A stretch of 12,712 nt of DNA from Pelagibacteraceae bacterium TMED65 (GTDB lineage: Bacteria > Pseudomonadota > Alphaproteobacteria > TMED127), in contig NHDS01000034.1 in the NCBI GenBank assembly GCA_002167215.1, positions 1 through 12,712 on the forward strand, read 5' to 3'. Positions 10,283-12,712 of this stretch are shown piece by piece (position 1 is the stretch's first letter; every line of letters starts with the position of its first letter). Under the pieces are notes generated by a model. That model ran no database searches, was not told the origin of the DNA, and was given only the letters and a program-made list of their open reading frames with translations. The translations under genes were made by a program, and so were the position numbers.

Positions 10283-11589
10283 GAGATTTTAAAACCATCT
10301 TCCTTTAGAATTTCCCCTGCAAGATACAAAGAACCACAAATTATAATTTTACCATTGGTATGATTTTTTTTAATTATTTTTAGTGCCTCAATAATGTCTA
10401 GACAACATTCAATTTCAAAAGACAATTTAAAAGCTGATTTAATATTTCTCTTTATCTCATAAGGTTGAATATATTGGTGATTTGCAATTGGCAGAAGAAA
10501 CAAACCAGAGATTCTTTTTATGATTTTATTTAAAAATGATTGTGGATTTTTTCCTATTGTCATGCCCATCACCATAAAAATATCTGCATTCTTATCCCAA
10601 TTGTTGAAAATATTTTTTAACATATTGGAAGCATCAATGTTATGACCTCCATCTAACCAAATTTCAAAATTTGGACCAATAAAACTAGATAATTTTCCGT
10701 TATCAAGTTTTTGCATTCTAGCAGGCCAACTTACATTCAAGAGGCCTTGATTAATGTTATTTATTTTTATTTTTTCATGTTTTAATGATAATGCTGTTGC
10801 AATTGCTGTCGAAGCATTTTCAATTTGATGTTCACCATACAAATTTGGGAAGTTAAATTTATATTGTATGTTTTCAAAATTCAAAATAAATTTCTTTTCC
10901 TCTGAATTCTTATCTAAAACTTTCCAATTAACACCTTCTTCATATAATTTAATTTTTTGTTTTTTTGCCTCAGCTCTAATAATTTTTCTTACTGATTTTT
11001 TTTGCTTTGAAATGATTGTAATTTCACTATTCTTTAAAATACCTGTCTTTTCTTTTGCTATTTTCATAATTGAATTCCCTAAAAAATTCATATGATCCAT
11101 GGAAACAGGAGTGATGACGCTGCATTTTTTTTTTTCAATTATATTGGTTGCATCAAATCTTCCGCCCAAACCTGTTTCCATTAAGACAACATCAGAGTTA
11201 AACTTGCTAAATGCAAGAAATGCAGCTGCAGTTGTTATTTCAAAGAAGGTTATAGGCTCTCCTTTATTAAAACTCTCACATTCTTCTAAAATTAAATTGA
11301 GATCATAGTTACTAATAAGCTCAGAATTAATTCTAATTCTTTCATTAAATCTGATTAAGTGAGGCGATGTATAAGTATGCACTTTAAATTTGGAGGTTTC
11401 AAAAATTGACCTCAAGATAGATGTAACTGATCCTTTGCCGTTTGTTCCAGCAATATGAATAATTTCAGGGAGATTTAAATGCGGGTTATTCATTTTTTTT
11501 AGTAACTTCTTAATTCTTATGAGTGATAAATCAATTTTTTTAGGATGTAAAAGTTCTAGCCTTTTCAAAATTTTATTTGATTTATCCAC
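10279..11589 (-). CDS. folC: Bifunctional dihydrofolate synthase/folylpolyglutamate synthase
   Basis: FolC adds glutamate to dihydropteroate to make dihydrofolate and then lengthens the glutamate tail of folates. It is a Mur-ligase-type ATP-dependent enzyme. The 436-residue protein has the P-loop GTNGKGS (48-54), TSPHLIRFNERI (74-85), ETGLGGRFDATN (138-149), DHMNFLG (165-171), WPARMQ (288-293) and DGGHN (313-317), in the usual order. The start is GTG at 11589; the following DKSNKILKRLELLHPKKIDLS matches the family N-terminus well, although AAGG sits right against the codon rather than at normal spacing. It follows accD after 8 bases and is probably cotranscribed with it. A run of eleven A bases on the coding strand (11135-11125) encodes EKKKC and is a slippage risk. 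It overlaps trxA by 4 bases at the stop codons. Confidence 0.95.
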
Positions 11590-11597
11590 CTTTTTAA

Positions 11598-12440
11598 TTA
11601 CGCAATTAAAAAATCTAGAATATCTTGGATTTTAGACTTTAGATCTTTTCTGTGAACTACTAGATCAATCATCCCCTTTTCCATAAGATACTCTGATTTT
11701 TGAAAATTTTGAGGGAGTTTCTCTTTAATAGTATCTTCAATGACTCTACTACCGGCAAAACCAATTGTAGCATTTTTTTCAGCAATAATAATATCACCAA
11801 GCATAGCAAAGGATGCTGAAACACCTCCAGTTGTCGGGTCTGTTAAAATTGAAATAAATGGAAGATTAGATTTACCAAATGCGTTAATTGCGATAACGGT
11901 TCTTGGCATTTGCATTAAGGATAAGATACCTTCCTGCATTCTTGCCCCTCCAGATGAGCTAAATATAATTAACGGTAAGAAATTTTTTTTTGCAAAATCG
12001 CACGCCGTAACAATAGCTTCTCCAGCTGCCATTCCCATAGATCCACCCATGAAATTGAAATCAAAAACAGCTGTAACTATTTTTTTACCGTTTATTGTAC
12101 CAGAGGCCACTATAACCGAGTCATTTGTTTGATTTTTTTTTTGTGCAGATTTTAACCTGTCGGTATATTTTTTACTATCCTTGAAATTAAGTGGGTCTGG
12201 CTTAATCTTGGGTGTATCCATGATCATATAACTTTTACCTAGAAAAATTTCCAACCTTTCTTTTGCTGTTATTCTAAAATGATGATCACAGTGTTTGCAA
12301 ACAAACTGATTGCTTATAAGTTCTTTTTTAAGAAGCATTTGAGAGCATTTAGGGCAAGTTTCCCAAAGGTTGTCAGGAACTTCTTTTTTCCCAACGAATG
12401 CTTGCAACTTTGGTCTTACAAAATTTGTTATCCAATTCAT
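11598..12440 (-). CDS. accD: Acetyl-CoA carboxylase carboxyltransferase subunit beta
   Basis: AccD and AccA form the carboxyltransferase that moves CO2 from biotin to acetyl-CoA, making malonyl-CoA for fatty acid synthesis. The 280-residue protein starts with a four-cysteine zinc ribbon (Cys29, Cys32, Cys48, Cys51) and continues with the crotonase-like core: MGGSMG (131-136), SSSGGARMQEG (161-171), DPTTGGVSASFAMLGD (201-216) and IGFAGSRVIEDT. This is the complete bacterial form. Its start lies 14 bases after the trpA stop, and folC follows after 8 bases. The trpA-accD-folC run is a known alphaproteobacterial arrangement. No strong ribosome binding site is visible. Confidence 0.97.
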   Translation of the reverse strand: MNWITNFVRPKLQAFVGKKEVPDNLWETCPKCSQMLLKKELISNQFVCKHCDHHFRITAKERLEIFLGKSYMIMDTPKIKPDPLNFKDSKKYTDRLKSAQKKNQTNDSVIVASGTINGKKIVTAVFDFNFMGGSMGMAAGEAIVTACDFAKKNFLPLIIFSSSGGARMQEGILSLMQMPRTVIAINAFGKSNLPFISILTDPTTGGVSASFAMLGDIIIAEKNATIGFAGSRVIEDTIKEKLPQNFQKSEYLMEKGMIDLVVHRKDLKSKIQDILDFLIA

Positions 12441-12454
12441 AACTTATTTTATCA

Positions 12455-12712
12455 TTATTTTTGTAATTTTTCTAAAAAATCAGAAATGTTATTGAGCATT
12501 TTTTTTTCGCTAATTTTTATTTGTGAAAATTCTTCAATAAATTTTACCAGTGCAGAACCAATAACACATCCATCGGCAAATTTATTAAGACTCTGGATTT
12601 GACTCTTTTTAGAAATCCCAAATCCAACACAAATAGGAAGCTTTGAAATTTTCCTTATTTGTTTTATTGACTTTTTAACAGTTGATACTAATGGTTTTTT
12701 TGTGCCTGTGAT
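12455..12712 (-). CDS. trpA: Tryptophan synthase alpha subunit, C-terminal part
   Basis: Only the last 85 residues are inside the window; the gene enters from the right edge. TrpA splits indole-3-glycerol phosphate into indole and glyceraldehyde 3-phosphate within the TrpA-TrpB complex. The fragment opens at ITGTKKPL, corresponding to the flexible GVTG loop, and continues with the phosphate-binding PICVGFGIS and ADGCVIGSALVKFIEE, both characteristic of the final strands of the TrpA barrel. It ends in TAA, followed at once by in-frame TGA and TAA, so termination is very secure. The valine usual in GVTG is not visible because only ITG remains at the window edge. Confidence 0.93.
   Translation of the reverse strand: MTGTKKPLVSTVKKSIKQIRKISKLPICVGFGISKKSQIQSLNKFADGCVIGSALVKFIEEFSQIKISEKKMLNNISDFLEKLQK

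Noticed and set aside
11740..12132. Open frame of 130 codons on the plus strand inside accD
   Set aside because: It is an antisense frame of the conserved AccD core with no ribosome binding site or family features.
12279..12602. Open frame of 107 codons on the plus strand over accD and trpA
   Set aside because: It is antisense to the AccD zinc ribbon and the TrpA C-terminus, both clearly coding on the minus strand.

Overview
The window is a dense, AT-rich stretch (about 30% GC by eye, not computed) of a bacterial chromosome. Gene content and order point to an alphaproteobacterium with a compact, streamlined genome. The marine AT-rich lineages around SAR11/HIMB59 are a reasonable guess, but the sequence alone does not fix the genus. 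I recognise every gene, base and codon use look uniform, and there are no RNA genes, insertion sequences, CRISPR arrays or phage genes. The only gene-free stretch longer than 15 bases is the 58-base gap at 6308-6365.

Plus strand, 1-5294: a tightly overlapping operon. It begins inside a PCu(A)C copper-chaperone gene and continues with a short HPr kinase/phosphorylase (hprK), rapZ, a mannose-type PTS EIIA, a fused HPr-Enzyme I gene and ahcY (S-adenosylhomocysteine hydrolase). This is a regulatory phosphotransfer chain: PEP to EI to HPr(His) to EIIA, with HprK able to phosphorylate HPr on serine. No sugar permease (EIIB/EIIC) gene is present here. The order hprK-(rapZ)-EIIA-HPr-ahcY resembles the alphaproteobacterial PTS cluster, but HPr and EI are one polypeptide and the usual ChvG/ChvI two-component genes are not immediately upstream.

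Minus strand, 5297-6307: a lone thioredoxin-reductase-like ferredoxin/flavodoxin NADP+ reductase. It converges on ahcY with a 2-base gap and diverges from tsaE across the only real intergenic region.

Plus strand, 6366-10282: tsaE (tRNA t6A synthesis), amgK and murU (peptidoglycan sugar recycling), an exonuclease I (sbcB-like) gene and trxA (thioredoxin). In many alphaproteobacteria the helicase-nuclease genes addB-addA lie between murU and trxA; here an ExoI-type DEDDh exonuclease takes that place.

Minus strand, 12712-10279: the end of trpA, then accD and folC, a conserved alphaproteobacterial run that converges on trxA with overlapping stop codons.

The points most worth a second look are the HPr-EI fusion, the ExoI-for-AddAB substitution, a changed signature residue in HprK, and a pair of hairpins at the end of the exonuclease gene just before trxA.
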